From Pseudomonadota bacterium (GTDB lineage: Bacteria; Pseudomonadota; Alphaproteobacteria; Acetobacterales; Acetobacteraceae), in NCBI GenBank assembly GCA_021826225.1, contig JAKBAV010000001.1, forward strand, positions 40,064 through 104,063: a stretch of DNA of 64,000 nt. The letters run 5' to 3'. The notes under the pieces are model-generated. The model was not told the origin of the DNA. It worked only from the letters and a program-made list of their open reading frames with translations, and did not search any database. Positions within the stretch are counted from its first letter, which is position 1, and every line of letters starts with the position of its first letter. This document shows, in pieces, positions 43,419-52,698 of this stretch. Position numbers and translations under genes: made by a program.

Positions 43419-45068
43419 ATGTCAGAGGAACTGTCGCCGCGCGAGACGCCGCGCGAAGCCATGGAATTCGATGTGCTGGTGATCGGCGCCGGGCCTGCCG
43501 GGCTGTCGGCCGCCATCAAGCTCAAACAGGTCAACCCGGACCTTTCTGTCTGCGTCGTGGAAAAAGGCTCCGAGGTCGGCGCCCACACGCTGTCGGGCGC
43601 GGTGATCGAGACGCGGGCGCTGAAAGAGCTGTTCCCCGAGATCGATGTCGGGATGATCCCGCTCGCCACGCCGGTGACCGAGGACAAATTCATGTTCCTC
43701 ACGGAAACCAGGGCCTTCACCTCGCCGATCTGCCCGCCGACGATGAATAATCACGGCAACTACATCGTCTCGCTTGGCAATGTAGTGCGCTGGCTCGGCC
43801 AGCAGGCCGAGGAGCTGGGGGTGGAAATCTATCCCGGATTCGCCGCCGCGGAACTACTGATCGAGGAGGGGCGCGTGGTCGGCGTTGCCACCGGCGATAT
43901 GGGTATCGGCAAGGATGGCGAGCCCACGGATAATTACCAGCGCGGCATGGAATTGCGTGCCACTTATACAGTGTTCGCGGAAGGCTGCCGCGGCTCGCTC
44001 TCGAAACAACTCGAAAAACAGTATGACTTGCGCAAGGACGTCGATCCGCAAACCTACGCCATCGGCATTAAGGAATTATGGGAGGTCAGGCCAGAACAGT
44101 TCAAAAAGGGGTTGGCGGTGCATAGCATCGGGTGGCCGCTGAAGAGCGACACCTATGGGGGCGCGGCGATCTATCATTTCGGTGAGAATCTGGTCGCCTT
44201 TATATTCGCAGTCGGGCTTGATTACACCAATCCCTATCTGTCTCCTTTCCAGGAGATGCAGCGCTACAAGACGCATCCGGCCATCGCGCCGATGTTCGAG
44301 GGGGGGAAGCGGATATCCTACGGCGCCCGCGCACTGAACGAGGGGGGCTACCAATCCCTGCCGAAACTGACCTTCCCGGGCGGCGTGCTTATCGGTTGCG
44401 CGGCCGGAACGCTCAACGTGGCGAAAATTAAAGGTACGCATACCGCGATGAAATCCGCCATGGTCGCGGCCGAGGCCATTGCCGAGGCGTTGGCCGGCGA
44501 GAAGCCCGCCGAGGTGACCGCCTATTCCGAAAAGCTTAAAGCCAGCTGGGTCTATCCGGAGCTGCATGAAGTCCGCAACGTCCGTCCGGGCTTCGCCAAA
44601 TGGGGTTTCTGGGGTGGGTCAATAAATGCCGGTATCGAAATGATACTGCGCGGCAAGACGCCCTGGACGCTACACAACCACCATGCCGATAATGCCATGC
44701 TCAAGAAGGCCAAGGACTCTACCGCCATCACTTATCCCAAGCCCGATGGCAAACTCACCTTCGATCGCCTTTCCTCGGTCTTCCTCTCCAACACCAACCA
44801 TGAGGACAACCAGCCGCCGCACCTCACGCTCCTCAACCCGGCCGTGGCGATCAACGTGAACTATAACGAATATGCCAGCCCCGAGACGCGCTATTGTCCG
44901 GCCGGAGTGTACGAAATTGTCGGCGAGGAGGCCGGTACGCCGCGCCTGCAGATCAACGCGCAGAACTGCGTCCATTGCAAAACCTGCGACATCAAGGACC
45001 CTACCCAGAACATCAACTGGGTGGTGCCGGAAGGCGCGGGCGGCCCGAACTATCCGGGTGGCATGTGA
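43419..45068 (+). CDS. Electron transfer flavoprotein-ubiquinone oxidoreductase
   Basis: The 549-residue protein has an N-terminal FAD motif [15 protein letters not shown], a central FGGN-type quinone region and a C-terminal [4Fe-4S] domain (CPAGVYEI ... [13 protein letters not shown]). It passes electrons from ETF to ubiquinone and so links fatty-acid and amino-acid oxidation to respiration. RBS AGAAGGGAG is 7 bases before the ATG. The stop overlaps dapB (GTGA). Confidence 0.95.
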   Translation: MSEELSPRETPREAMEFDVLVIGAGPAGLSAAIKLKQVNPDLSVCVVEKGSEVGAHTLSGAVIETRALKELFPEIDVGMIPLATPVTEDKFMFLTETRAFTSPICPPTMNNHGNYIVSLGNVVRWLGQQAEELGVEIYPGFAAAELLIEEGRVVGVATGDMGIGKDGEPTDNYQRGMELRATYTVFAEGCRGSLSKQLEKQYDLRKDVDPQTYAIGIKELWEVRPEQFKKGLAVHSIGWPLKSDTYGGAAIYHFGENLVAFIFAVGLDYTNPYLSPFQEMQRYKTHPAIAPMFEGGKRISYGARALNEGGYQSLPKLTFPGGVLIGCAAGTLNVAKIKGTHTAMKSAMVAAEAIAEALAGEKPAEVTAYSEKLKASWVYPELHEVRNVRPGFAKWGFWGGSINAGIEMILRGKTPWTLHNHHADNAMLKKAKDSTAITYPKPDGKLTFDRLSSVFLSNTNHEDNQPPHLTLLNPAVAINVNYNEYASPETRYCPAGVYEIVGEEAGTPRLQINAQNCVHCKTCDIKDPTQNINWVVPEGAGGPNYPGGM

Positions 45069-45829
45069 CCATACGCATCGGCATAGCCGGGATTACCGGC
45101 CGTATGGGGATTTACCTGGCCGAGGAGGCCGCCGCCGCGGCCACCCTGGCCGGGGGTACCAGCCGGTCGCGCCCTGCAATGGCGGGCCACGCGCCGCATT
45201 TCGCCGATATCACGGCCCTGGCTCGCGAATCGGATGTGGTGATCGACTTTACCCATGCCAGCACTGTTACCGCCCATGCCGAGGCCCTGGCGGCGACGGA
45301 AACCCCATGGGTGCTAGGCACCACCGGCTATGGCGCCGAGGAAGAGGCCGCCATCGCGGCGGCGGCGAAAATCATCCCCATCATTTCCTCGCCGAATTTC
45401 TGCACCGGGATCAACCTGCTGCTGCTGCTGGCGGAAAAGCTCGGCGCGGCGCTGGATGGTACGCAATACGATGCCGAGATATTGGAAATGCACCATCGCC
45501 AGAAACTTGATGCTCCCTCGGGCACGGCTTTGGCGTTGGGCCGCGCCGTGGCCGCCGGGCGGGGGGTCGCACTTGCGGATGTGATCGTCTCGGGCCGTGA
45601 TGGCCATACCGAACCGCGCCGCGACGGCGATATCGGTTTCGCCGCCTTGCGCGGCGGGCAGATCGTCGGTGAGCATGAGGTGCGCTTCACGGCGGGGGAC
45701 GAGCAGATCATCATCGCGCACCGCGCCTTTGACCGCCGGGTGTTCGCCTCCGGTGCCGTGCGCGCGGCACTCTGGCTGCATCCGCAGCCCGCCGGGCTTT
45801 ATACCATGCGGGATTTTCTTCACCTGTAA
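45065..45829 (+). CDS. dapB: 4-hydroxy-tetrahydrodipicolinate reductase
   Basis: The 254-residue protein has [10 protein letters not shown] (NAD(P)H motif), [13 protein letters not shown] and the catalytic [13 protein letters not shown] segment. It makes a lysine/diaminopimelate precursor. It starts at GTG 45065, coupled to ETF-QO; the 311-residue track ORF is too long at the N-terminus. Confidence 0.95.
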   Translation: MTIRIGIAGITGRMGIYLAEEAAAAATLAGGTSRSRPAMAGHAPHFADITALARESDVVIDFTHASTVTAHAEALAATETPWVLGTTGYGAEEEAAIAAAAKIIPIISSPNFCTGINLLLLLAEKLGAALDGTQYDAEILEMHHRQKLDAPSGTALALGRAVAAGRGVALADVIVSGRDGHTEPRRDGDIGFAALRGGQIVGEHEVRFTAGDEQIIIAHRAFDRRVFASGAVRAALWLHPQPAGLYTMRDFLHL

Positions 45830-45919
45830 TTTCACCTTTAATTCCCTGGGTTTTTCCAGGCTATTGACCGGCGCCCAAGGATACGCCATCCGGGCCGCCG
45901 GAACTTTTGGGGTTTTGCC

Positions 45920-47107
45920 ATGCGCGATCGCGGAGAATTTCTGTTCACGTCGGAATCGGTCTCGGAGGGACATCCGGACAAGGTGGCCGACCGTATCTCG
46001 GATACGGTCGTCGATGCCTATCTGGCCGCCGACCCGTATGCGCGCGTCGCCTGTGAAACCCTGGTGACGACCAACCGCATCATCCTGGCCGGTGAGGTCC
46101 GTGGTCCGGAGACCATAACGGCCGAATATCTCGCGCATCTCGCGCGCCTGGCGGTGCATGATATCGGCTACGACCAGGAGGGTTTCTCCTGGCGCAATGC
46201 CGAGGTTTCGGTGCATCTGCACGCGCAATCGGCGCATATCGCGGTGGGCGTGGATGCAGCCGGCAACAAGGACGAAGGTGCCGGCGACCAGGGCATCATG
46301 TTCGGCTATGCCTGTACCGAGACCGAGGCGCTGATGCCGGCGCCGATTTATTACGCGCACCTGATCCTGCGCCGCATTTCCGAACTGCGGCGCGCCGGCA
46401 ATGAAATGGTGAAGGGCCTGCTGCCGGATGCCAAAAGCCAGGTGACGCTGAAATATGTCGACGGCAAGCCGGTAGGGGCGACCTCCGTGGTCGTGTCCAT
46501 CCAGCACATGGCCGGAATGACACCGATGATGGTGAAGACGCTGCTGCGCCCGATCGTCAAAGCTGCTCTGCCGGAGGGCTGGATGCCGCCGGATGATGAA
46601 TTCTACGTCAATCCGACCGGAATTTTTGAAATCGGCGGGCCGGATGGCGATTGCGGGCTTACCGGCCGCAAGATCATCGTGGACACCTACGGCGGCGCCG
46701 CCCCGCATGGCGGCGGCGCCTTCTCCGGCAAAGATCCGACCAAGGTGGATCGCTCAGCCGCTTATGTGTGCCGCTACCTCGCCAAGAACGTGGTCGCCGC
46801 CGGACTGGCCGAGCGCTGCACCTTGCAGCTCTCTTATGCCATCGGCGTGTCGCAGCCGCTCTCGCTCTATGTAGATCTGCACGGGACCGGCCGGGATGTC
46901 GAGGAAGGCAAGCTGGAGCGTACCCTGCGCGAGCTGGTCAATCTCACGCCGCGCGGGATTCGTGAGCATCTTCAGCTCAACCGGCCTATTTATGTGCCAA
47001 CCTCGGCCTTCGGCCATTTCGGGCGGACACCGGATGCCGAGCATGGCACGTTCACCTGGGAAAAAACCGATCTGGTGCCGTCGCTGAAGAGCGCGTTCAG
47101 CAGGTAG
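45920..47107 (+). CDS. metK: S-adenosylmethionine synthetase
   Basis: The 395-residue protein has [24 protein letters not shown] and the P-loop-like [16 protein letters not shown]. It makes SAM from methionine and ATP. The 90-base leader (45830-45919) holds two short hairpins but no SAM-riboswitch class that I recognise. A stem-loop lies after the stop. Confidence 0.97.
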   Translation: MRDRGEFLFTSESVSEGHPDKVADRISDTVVDAYLAADPYARVACETLVTTNRIILAGEVRGPETITAEYLAHLARLAVHDIGYDQEGFSWRNAEVSVHLHAQSAHIAVGVDAAGNKDEGAGDQGIMFGYACTETEALMPAPIYYAHLILRRISELRRAGNEMVKGLLPDAKSQVTLKYVDGKPVGATSVVVSIQHMAGMTPMMVKTLLRPIVKAALPEGWMPPDDEFYVNPTGIFEIGGPDGDCGLTGRKIIVDTYGGAAPHGGGAFSGKDPTKVDRSAAYVCRYLAKNVVAAGLAERCTLQLSYAIGVSQPLSLYVDLHGTGRDVEEGKLERTLRELVNLTPRGIREHLQLNRPIYVPTSAFGHFGRTPDAEHGTFTWEKTDLVPSLKSAFSR

Positions 47108-47134
47108 AAAAAGCGGTTTAGTCTTGTTGTAACC

Positions 47135-47179
47135 GGGGCATGGGGTGCGGCTGGGCTGCTGCCCATGCCCTTTAAGTTT
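47135..47179 (+). terminator. Stem-loop after metK
   Basis: GGGCATGGG (47136-47144) pairs with CCCATGCCC (47162-47170), a perfect 9-bp stem with a 17-base loop, followed by TTTAAGTTT. It probably ends metK transcription. Because it sits 20 bases before the trmB start, a role in trmB expression is the alternative. Confidence 0.45.
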
Positions 47180-47189
47180 GAGGCCTTGC

Positions 47190-47858
47190 ATGAGTGTCAA
47201 GCCGCCGCCGGACCGGCTTTATGGCCGCCAGAAGGGCAAAGCCCTGCGGCCGCGGCAGGAATTTCTGCTCGCGGAATTTCTGCCGCTTGTGTCATGGCCG
47301 GCGCAGAAATTCGGCATCACGCCGCGTGAAATCTGGCTCGAGGTTGGCTTCGGCGGCGGCGAACATGCGTATCAATTGGCGGCGGAGAACCCGGATGTGG
47401 GCTATATCGCCGCGGAAGTATTCGAGACGGGCATATGCTCGCTGCTCTCGCGCATCGCCCCGGACCATTTTGAAACCCCCGAGCCGCCAGCTAATCTGCG
47501 GCTGTTCACCGATGATGCGCGGCCCTTGCTGCGCGCGATGGGCGATGCGACGCTCTCGAAGCTCTTCCTGATGTTCCCCGATCCCTGGCCCAAGGCACGC
47601 CACGCCAAGCGCCGCTTCGTGCACCCGGAACTGGTGGCCGAGGTGGCGCGGGCGCTACGGCCCGGCGGGGAGTGGCGCATTGCCTCGGATGATCCAACTT
47701 ATCAGGCCTGGACCGATGAGGTACTGGCGGGACAGCGGGTTTTTGCCGTAACGCGCGTAACGGAGCGGCCCGCAGGATGGCCACCCACGCGCTATGAGGC
47801 CAAGGCTATCCTGGCCGGGCGGCAACCGGTATACTGGTCACTCATCCGCAAAGCTTGA
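47190..47858 (+). CDS. trmB: tRNA (guanine-N7-)-methyltransferase
   Basis: The 222-residue protein has the SAM motif LEVGFGGGEH, the PDPWPKARHAKRRFVHP signature and the late TRYEAKAI segment. It methylates G46 of tRNA. ATG 47190 has GAGG 6 bases upstream; the longer track start has no support. Confidence 0.95.
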   Translation: MSVKPPPDRLYGRQKGKALRPRQEFLLAEFLPLVSWPAQKFGITPREIWLEVGFGGGEHAYQLAAENPDVGYIAAEVFETGICSLLSRIAPDHFETPEPPANLRLFTDDARPLLRAMGDATLSKLFLMFPDPWPKARHAKRRFVHPELVAEVARALRPGGEWRIASDDPTYQAWTDEVLAGQRVFAVTRVTERPAGWPPTRYEAKAILAGRQPVYWSLIRKA

Positions 47859-47959
47859 CTGTGTATATGATTGTAGTTACATCAAAACGACTTCGCGTGC
47901 TGATGGAATGGCTCAAGGTTAATCGGCTATTTACGGAAAAAAAGAACAAAATCTCAGTC

Positions 47960-48368
47960 ATGTCCTATGTCTATTCCGCCGTTGATTCGCTGCTCACGAC
48001 GCCCTCCCAGGAAAAATTTAGGCACAGGTGAATGTGTTGCTCTGATAGAGGCCTATACCAATGTGCCTCGTCCTGCCGGCGCATACTGGAAACAAGGTGG
48101 ATCGGTGCGGGGCAATATGACGCTGCCAAAAGATGCGGCGATCGCCACATTCGTGGACGGAAAATATCCAAGTCACCCGAGTGGCAATCACGCAGCCTTT
48201 TATATCAGCCAAGATGCTGGTGGTATCTGGGTGGCTGATCAATATATGACTCCGAGCGGCCAGCCAAGCGGCATCACAAAACGTTATTTGAAATTTAAAG
48301 GCAAGCTGCATTCGGGAAAATATATAGATCCTAGCAATAACGGTGACGCATTTTCGGTGATCGAATGA
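47960..48368 (+). pseudogene. BPSL0067-type (NlpC/P60-like) peptidoglycan amidase, frameshifted
   Basis: The 133-residue ORF (47967-48368) holds the family core: GECVALIEAY (catalytic Cys), GNHAAFYI (His), GIWVADQY and the end PSNNGDAFSVIE. The true family N-terminus, MSYVYSAVDSLL, is encoded from ATG 47960 in another frame. Removing one A from the A5 run at 48012-48016 joins the two parts as SQENLGTGECVAL. So the gene carries a one-base insertion (real mutation, slippage or sequence error). BPSL0067 proteins are linked to T6SS-type amidase effectors. It ends in an ATGA overlap with its partner. Confidence 0.7.
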
Positions 48369-48772
48369 TGCGCCGCGCTGCCGCTCTTGTCCTTGTCCTT
48401 GTCCTGCTGGGGCAGGCAGCACAGGCGACGGTCTATCCTTGTCCTCCAACAGTCACCGCACCATACATTATTCATCCACCCGCGGGCTTTATGGCCTACG
48501 AAGACGGTAATCCTTCCACGAAGACAAATAAATTCATCACGACGCTGAAACTGAGTGGTGCCAAATTTTCAGAAGGTTCTCCTGAACAAATGACCTGGCT
48601 GATGCCTGATGCTGGCGGCGCGGGAACCGGCATCTGGAATTTCAGCGAGATGCACGACGAAAATATCTGGGTTTCCTGCCAGTATCAGGGAAGCTGGCTG
48701 CTTTTATCCAAAGCTTTACCGCGAGGCGTGACGCAATGCCGCGAGACCGGCCATGCTGTGAGGTGCCAATAG
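48365..48772 (+). CDS. Secreted STY0301-like protein, possible immunity partner
   Basis: The 135-residue protein has a signal peptide (RRAAALVLVLVLLGQAAQA). The mature part has four cysteines (CPPTV, VSCQY, TQCRE, VRCQ), suggesting disulfides in the periplasm. Layout and context resemble STY0301-family proteins found next to BPSL0067 genes. Immunity against the upstream amidase is an inference from pairing and location, not shown by sequence. Start overlaps the amidase stop. Confidence 0.6.
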   Translation: MMRRAAALVLVLVLLGQAAQATVYPCPPTVTAPYIIHPPAGFMAYEDGNPSTKTNKFITTLKLSGAKFSEGSPEQMTWLMPDAGGAGTGIWNFSEMHDENIWVSCQYQGSWLLLSKALPRGVTQCRETGHAVRCQ

Positions 48773-48773
48773 C

Positions 48774-50090
48774 CTACCCCTCTTCTTCCTCGTCCTCTTC
48801 CTCCAGCCCAAACTGCTGGGCTTCTTCGTCATATTCGAAGATTTCGGCATAGCGGCCCCAGGAGATTACGGCGCGCAGCGTCTCGGTAGCGTATTCGGGG
48901 GACATATGGTCCTCCAGCTCATCGAGAAACCGCAAGGACGAGGCACGATGGTTGCCGCGTTGGTCGATGACGGCGCGGATGGCATTGATGAGCGGCACAT
49001 GCGCGCGCAGCGCATCGCCGAAAATTTTCTTGCGGTCCTCGGTCTCGGCATCGGCGAATTTGCGGCCCATATCGGTGAGGATGAGGTCGCCTTCCTCGAG
49101 CAGGGCAAAGCCGAGGAGCTGCAGGGTTTCACCCAGGGGCAGGAGCTCGTCGACCTCGAATTGCAGGGCGGCGGCCAGCGCTGGCAGGTCGGCGCGGCCA
49201 TCATAAGGTGGGGCGGAGAGGGTCTCCAGCAGGCCGGACATCAGGTTGGTGCTGACCGGGTGCAGCGGTGTGGCGAAGCCGGTGGGCGGCGTCGCGGCGG
49301 GAGCCTGCACCGCAGCGGCGGCGCGGCGGGTCATGATGCCGTATATGTCGTCGACCTTTTTGCGGAAGGCGGGATCGAAGCGGTTGCGCGGGTGCGGGAA
49401 GGGGATTTTCAGCTCATGCGCGACGCGGCCGGGATTGGAGGAGAATACCAGGATGCGGTCGGCCAGCAGCACCGCTTCCTCGATGTTATGAGTAACGATG
49501 AGGATGGATTTGACCGGCAGCTTGCCCTCCATCCACAAATCGATGAGGTCGGTGCGCAGGGTCTCGGCCGTCAGCACGTCGAGCGCGGAAAACGGCTCGT
49601 CCATCAGCAGCAGGTCGGGGTGCACGACGAGCGCGCGCGCCAGGCCGACGCGCTGGCGCATGCCGCCGGAAAGCTCCTTGGGGTAGGCGGTATCGTAGCC
49701 GCCTAGGCCGATGAGGTCGATGGCCTCCTCCGAGCGCTCCTCGCGGTCATCGCGGCCCACCCCCAGCGCCTCCAGCCCGATCTGCACGTTTTCCTGCACG
49801 GTCAGCCAGGGGAACAGGGCAAAGCTCTGGAACACCATGGCGACACCCTCAGCCGGACCTTTAAGGTCCTTGCCGCGCCATTTCACCTCGCCCGATGTGG
49901 GTTTGAGCAGCCCCGCGACGATGCGCAGCAATGTGGACTTGCCCGAGCCGGAGCGGCCGAGCAGCGCAACGATCTCGCCTTCATTGAGGGTCAGATCGAC
50001 ATCGTCGAGCACCACGAGATCGGCGCTGGCCTCCTTATGGTAGGCCTGGCGGCAGTTGCGGATGGTAACGAGCGGCTGGGAGCTGTCCAT
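48774..50090 (-). CDS. ABC transporter ATPase (NrtD/SsuB-like) with C-terminal extension
   Basis: The 438-residue protein has Walker A GRSGSGKST, Q-loop, signature LSGGMRQRV and Walker B LLLMDEPFSALD. After about residue 265 there is an added AAA-associated domain, ending in an acidic tail EEEDEEEEG. It powers the fused permease encoded next to it. The NrtD-like core suggests anions, sulfonates or related solutes, but no binding protein is present. Confidence 0.88.
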   Translation of the reverse strand: MDSSQPLVTIRNCRQAYHKEASADLVVLDDVDLTLNEGEIVALLGRSGSGKSTLLRIVAGLLKPTSGEVKWRGKDLKGPAEGVAMVFQSFALFPWLTVQENVQIGLEALGVGRDDREERSEEAIDLIGLGGYDTAYPKELSGGMRQRVGLARALVVHPDLLLMDEPFSALDVLTAETLRTDLIDLWMEGKLPVKSILIVTHNIEEAVLLADRILVFSSNPGRVAHELKIPFPHPRNRFDPAFRKKVDDIYGIMTRRAAAAVQAPAATPPTGFATPLHPVSTNLMSGLLETLSAPPYDGRADLPALAAALQFEVDELLPLGETLQLLGFALLEEGDLILTDMGRKFADAETEDRKKIFGDALRAHVPLINAIRAVIDQRGNHRASSLRFLDELEDHMSPEYATETLRAVISWGRYAEIFEYDEEAQQFGLEEEDEEEEG

Positions 50091-50096
50091 GATGCG

Positions 50097-51824
50097 TTAC
50101 CCTAACGTGGTGCGGCGCGTGGCGTAGGCGAAGAGCGGGCGCCATAATACGCGGTTGATGATGATGACGTAGCCGGACATAACCACCACCCCGAGCACCA
50201 CGCGCGGCGTGCTGCCAGCGGCGGTGGCCTCAGCGATATAGGCGCCGAGCCCGTGCGCGGTGAGTTGATGTGTCCCCCAGCTTGCCACCTCGGCGACGAT
50301 GGAGGCGTTCCACGCGCCACCCGAGGCGGTGAGCGCGCCGGTGATGAAATAGGGCAATATGCCGGGGATCATCACCTTGCGCCACCAGAGCAGGCCGCGA
50401 ATGTGAAAATTCGCCACCGCCTCCTTCATGTCACCGGGGAAGGCTGCTGCGCCGGCGATGACGTTGAACATCACATACCATTGTGTGCCGATCAGCATCA
50501 GCGGGGTCAGCCAGATATCCGGGTTGAGATTGAAATGCACGATCAACAGCACGACCGGGGGAAACAGCAGATTGGCCGGGAAGGCGGCGAGGAATTGGGC
50601 GATGGGCTGGGCAATGCGCGTTGCTTTGGGGTGCAGGCCGATCCATACGCCGACCGGCACCCAGATGGCGGCGGCGATGAACATGAGTATGATGACGCGC
50701 AGCAGCGTGTAGGCGCCCATAAGCAGGGCGGTGCCGAGATCGCTCCAATGCAGGCTGGCGGAAATGAAGCCGAGGATCTTCCAGCCGGCAAAGGCTGAGG
50801 TAAGCGCGATGAGGGTATACCAGATGCCGTCCACCAGTTTCGACGGCGCCGCGTTCTCGTCCACCTGATGCCGCGCCGGTAAGGCGAGGCGCAGGCGGGT
50901 CAGGCTGCGGGTCCATTCGCTCAGGACATCGCCGATATCCTGGAAGAGAGCGGTGCGGCGCAGCAGTTTCAGCATCCAGGGCTCGGGGGGAGAAATGGCG
51001 GCCGTGGTCTCGAAGCGAAATTTGCCGGACCAGGCGACGAGCGGGCGGAAAAGGAGCTGGTCATAGAGCAGAATGACCACGAGCATGGCGATGATGGCAT
51101 AGACGATCGCGCGCAGATCCTCGCGCTGCAGAGCCACGGCCACGTAGGAGCCGATGCCGGGGAGGGTGAAGTTGGTATTGCCGACGGTCACGGCTTCCGA
51201 GGCCACGACGAAGAACCACCCGCCGGACATCGAGAGCATGGTGTTCCACACCAGCCCGGGCATGGCGAAGGGCACGTCGAGCCGCCAGAATTTCTGCCAC
51301 GGGCTGAGCCGGAAGCTGCGCGAGGCTTCCTGCAGGTCTTCAGGCAGGGTGGTGAGCGATTGGTAAAAGCTGAAGGCCATGTTCCAGGCCTGGCTGGTGA
51401 AGATCACGAAGACCGAGGCAAGCTCGGCACCCATCACGCGGCCGGGGAACAGCCCGAGGAAGAACACCGTGGTGAAGGTGAGAAAGCCCAGAATGGGCAC
51501 GGATTGCAGTATGTCGAGTATGGGGATGAGCACCATGCCGGCGCGGCGGGATTTGGCGGCGAGCGTGGCGTATGTGAAGGTGAAGAGCAGCGAGAAGGCA
51601 AGGGCCGCGAACATGCGCGCGGTGGAGCGTAGTGCGTAATACGGGAGCCAGGCGGGGCTGAGATGGATGGTAGTGTTCTGGATGCTGGCGATGGGGGTGG
51701 CGATGGTGCCGCGCCCGACATCGACGAGCGCCACCAGCAGGCCCATGACCAGCAGCAAGGCAGCGCCATCCCAGCGGTTCGGCAAGCGGCGCCCGGCCAG
51801 GGCGGTGGGGGTATAATTGTTCAT
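50097..51824 (-). CDS. ABC transporter permease, two fused BPD-type domains
   Basis: The 575-residue protein contains two copies of the BPD_transp_1 domain: residues about 70-270 (EASRSFRLSPWQKFWRLDVP loop) and about 350-560 (MKEAVANFHIRGLLWWRKVMIPG loop). Each has the EAA-like loop that docks the ATPase. It likely forms the whole channel. It lies upstream of the ATPase gene on the same strand. Confidence 0.88.
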   Translation of the reverse strand: MNNYTPTALAGRRLPNRWDGAALLLVMGLLVALVDVGRGTIATPIASIQNTTIHLSPAWLPYYALRSTARMFAALAFSLLFTFTYATLAAKSRRAGMVLIPILDILQSVPILGFLTFTTVFFLGLFPGRVMGAELASVFVIFTSQAWNMAFSFYQSLTTLPEDLQEASRSFRLSPWQKFWRLDVPFAMPGLVWNTMLSMSGGWFFVVASEAVTVGNTNFTLPGIGSYVAVALQREDLRAIVYAIIAMLVVILLYDQLLFRPLVAWSGKFRFETTAAISPPEPWMLKLLRRTALFQDIGDVLSEWTRSLTRLRLALPARHQVDENAAPSKLVDGIWYTLIALTSAFAGWKILGFISASLHWSDLGTALLMGAYTLLRVIILMFIAAAIWVPVGVWIGLHPKATRIAQPIAQFLAAFPANLLFPPVVLLIVHFNLNPDIWLTPLMLIGTQWYVMFNVIAGAAAFPGDMKEAVANFHIRGLLWWRKVMIPGILPYFITGALTASGGAWNASIVAEVASWGTHQLTAHGLGAYIAEATAAGSTPRVVLGVVVMSGYVIIINRVLWRPLFAYATRRTTLG

Positions 51825-51908
51825 CGCACCGCCTGGCTGTCGGATTTCTGCCTCTCCGCTCCTTAGCCATGGTGGGGTGGTTTGTCACCCCATTGGCGGA
51901 TTGCGGTT

Positions 51909-52691
51909 TCATGACAGGGCGGCGGGGTCACCTTCCGGGATCGGATGCCAGTCGAGCGCGATGACCGGGCGGAGCGTGAGCGCGTTGCCCACTAAAATGG
52001 CCTCGGCATGCCGTAACTGGATGGGCGCCAGCGGGGCTTCCCGCACCCGGCTGGCTTCCAACAACTTGGCGCGGCGGATGCCCGGCAGGGCGCCATCCTC
52101 CACCGGTGGGGTGAACCATAGCCCGCCGAGCCGCACGAAGATGTTGGCACCGCTGGTCTCTGCCACGAAGCCCTGGCGGTTGAGCAGCAGCGCGTCATCG
52201 GCGCCCTGCTCGGCGGCCTCGATGCGCGCGAGGATGCCGGGCAGGTAGTTCAGGGTTTTCACGGCGCTCAAGGGCGAGGTTTCGTCGCGCCGGATTCTGG
52301 CGGTGATGAGCCGCAGCTTGCCGCCCGGCGGCAGCGGTGCGGTGGTGATGAGCAACGTGTTGTTCGCTTGCGCTGGCGGCAGCAGGCCGCGCGGAGCTGG
52401 ACCGCGGGTAAGGGTGAGGCGCAACGCGGCGTTGGGCGTGGCGTTAGCGGCAAGCAGATCGCGGCAGGCGGCCTCCAGCGCGTCCAGGGTGAGCGGCACG
52501 TGCAGGCGCAGCAGCACGGCACCGGCGGTAAGGCGGGCGAAATGCCGGGCCAGCTCGGGCACCGTGCCGTTTTGCGCCGCCATGGTCTCGAACAGCCCGT
52601 CCCCCAGCGTGAAGCCACGGTCGGCGGGGTCGATACGGGCGGTATGTGCCGGAAGCAGCGCGCCGTTGAGCCAGAGCAGCGGTTCAGACAT
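51909..52691 (-). CDS. pabC: Aminodeoxychorismate lyase (class IV aminotransferase)
   Basis: The 260-residue protein has the class IV fold start DRGFTLGDGLFETM, the PLP lysine in VKTLNYL, and the FVAETSGANIF segment. PabC releases pyruvate from aminodeoxychorismate to give 4-aminobenzoate for folate. ATG 52691 is preferred over the TTG at 52712. It lies 7 bases after pabB. Branched-chain or D-amino-acid aminotransferases are less likely given pabB. Confidence 0.88.
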   Translation of the reverse strand: MSEPLLWLNGALLPAHTARIDPADRGFTLGDGLFETMAAQNGTVPELARHFARLTAGAVLLRLHVPLTLDALEAACRDLLAANATPNAALRLTLTRGPAPRGLLPPAQANNTLLITTAPLPPGGKLRLITARIRRDETSPLSAVKTLNYLPGILARIEAAEQGADDALLLNRQGFVAETSGANIFVRLGGLWFTPPVEDGALPGIRRAKLLEASRVREAPLAPIQLRHAEAILVGNALTLRPVIALDWHPIPEGDPAALS

Positions 52692-52698
52692 GAGCGGT

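Noticed and set aside
43247-43720. N-terminal extension of the uracil-DNA glycosylase ORF
   Set aside because: It runs antisense through the ETF-QO start and promoter; the family start is ATG 43246.
45830-45919. SAM riboswitch upstream of metK
   Set aside because: Short stems are present but no conserved core of a SAM-binding class could be matched by eye.
45314-46708. 464-residue - strand ORF across dapB and metK
   Set aside because: Antisense shadow of two well-recognised genes with no motif of its own.
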